Origin: Phymorhynchus buccinoides
Taxonomy: Eukaryota > Mollusca > Gastropoda > Neogastropoda > Raphitomidae
Length of the DNA: 64,000 bases
Assembly (NCBI GenBank): GCA_017654935.2
Contig: CM065712.1
Location: forward strand, 21,740,903 to 21,804,902
Direction of reading: 5' to 3'
The position numbers and the translations under genes were made by a program. The notes beneath the pieces were generated by a model. That model was given only the letters and a program-made list of their open reading frames with translations. It ran no database searches and was not told where the DNA came from. This document shows, piece by piece, positions 63,819 to 64,000 of the stretch. The stretch's first letter is position 1. The number at the start of each line of letters is the position of its first letter.

Positions 63819-64000
63819 TAAAGAATAGGCAGAGGCTATGGCTATGGGTGCATAAGGTTAGGTTAGGTTAGGATATACCGATATAGGAACTGTGCATAGC
63901 CGTTAGGCTTTAAAACGTCCCATCCTTAGTTACATCATTTATAATGTACAAGGTTTATGCACTCAGGTTTTACTACTTTTAGGTAATCATTCATCATATT

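Overview
This is eukaryotic (metazoan) DNA from a repeat-rich genome. Genes are split by introns with GT/AG junctions, telomere-type TTAGGG blocks occur, and tRNA-derived SINEs, non-LTR retrotransposon tails and many hAT, piggyBac and pogo-like DNA elements are present. The mix suggests a lophotrochozoan, probably a mollusc such as a marine gastropod. That placement is inference, and no marker sequence proves it.

One gene fills almost the whole window on the minus strand: separase (ESPL1), the cohesin-cleaving protease. I assembled 20 exons from about 62.5 kb down to the left edge. Every consecutive junction is in phase except one, between the exons at 23861-24128 and 19527-19729, where an exon is probably missing. 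Together the exons encode about 2,540 residues: the helical-repeat N-terminal and middle parts, a very large disordered linker (one 3.7-kb exon), and the region leading into the caspase-like protease domain. The catalytic exons lie beyond base 1. At the right end, on the plus strand, is the first coding exon of CFAP410 (C21orf2), a leucine-rich-repeat ciliary protein. The candidate separase start and the CFAP410 start are 384 bp apart, head to head, so they probably share a promoter.

Layout: 1-90, exon 20 with a duplicated start; 120-4690, three satellite arrays; 4.7-10.4 kb, exons 16-19 with LINE, MITE and hAT insertions; 12.4-16.1 kb, giant exon 15; 16.2-24.1 kb, nested MITEs and exons 13-14; 24.3-26.0 kb, a telomere-repeat foldback element and a CA-rich satellite; 26.1-40.3 kb, exons 7-12, including a tandem array of exon-9 copies and a 62-bp satellite; 40.3-50.2 kb, nested hAT and piggyBac elements, a 56-bp satellite, exons 5-6; 50.2-58.2 kb, exons 2-4, a 15-bp satellite and duplicated pieces of exon 3; 58.3-62.4 kb, a LINE fragment broken by a hAT, a MULE-like foldback and a TTAGGG foldback; 62.4-63.0 kb, the divergent promoter and the first exons of both genes.

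The most unusual signal is that five separase exons (3, 9, 12, 14 and 20) have had a piece spanning an exon-intron boundary copied in tandem. Some copies keep splice sites and reading frame (a 30-nt in-frame micro-exon at 26417-26446, a 54-nt in-frame cassette at 37-90). Others, such as the seven extra exon-9 copies, would introduce stop codons if spliced in. Comparisons with human separase, CFAP410 and transposon families are from memory of those families; no database search was run.
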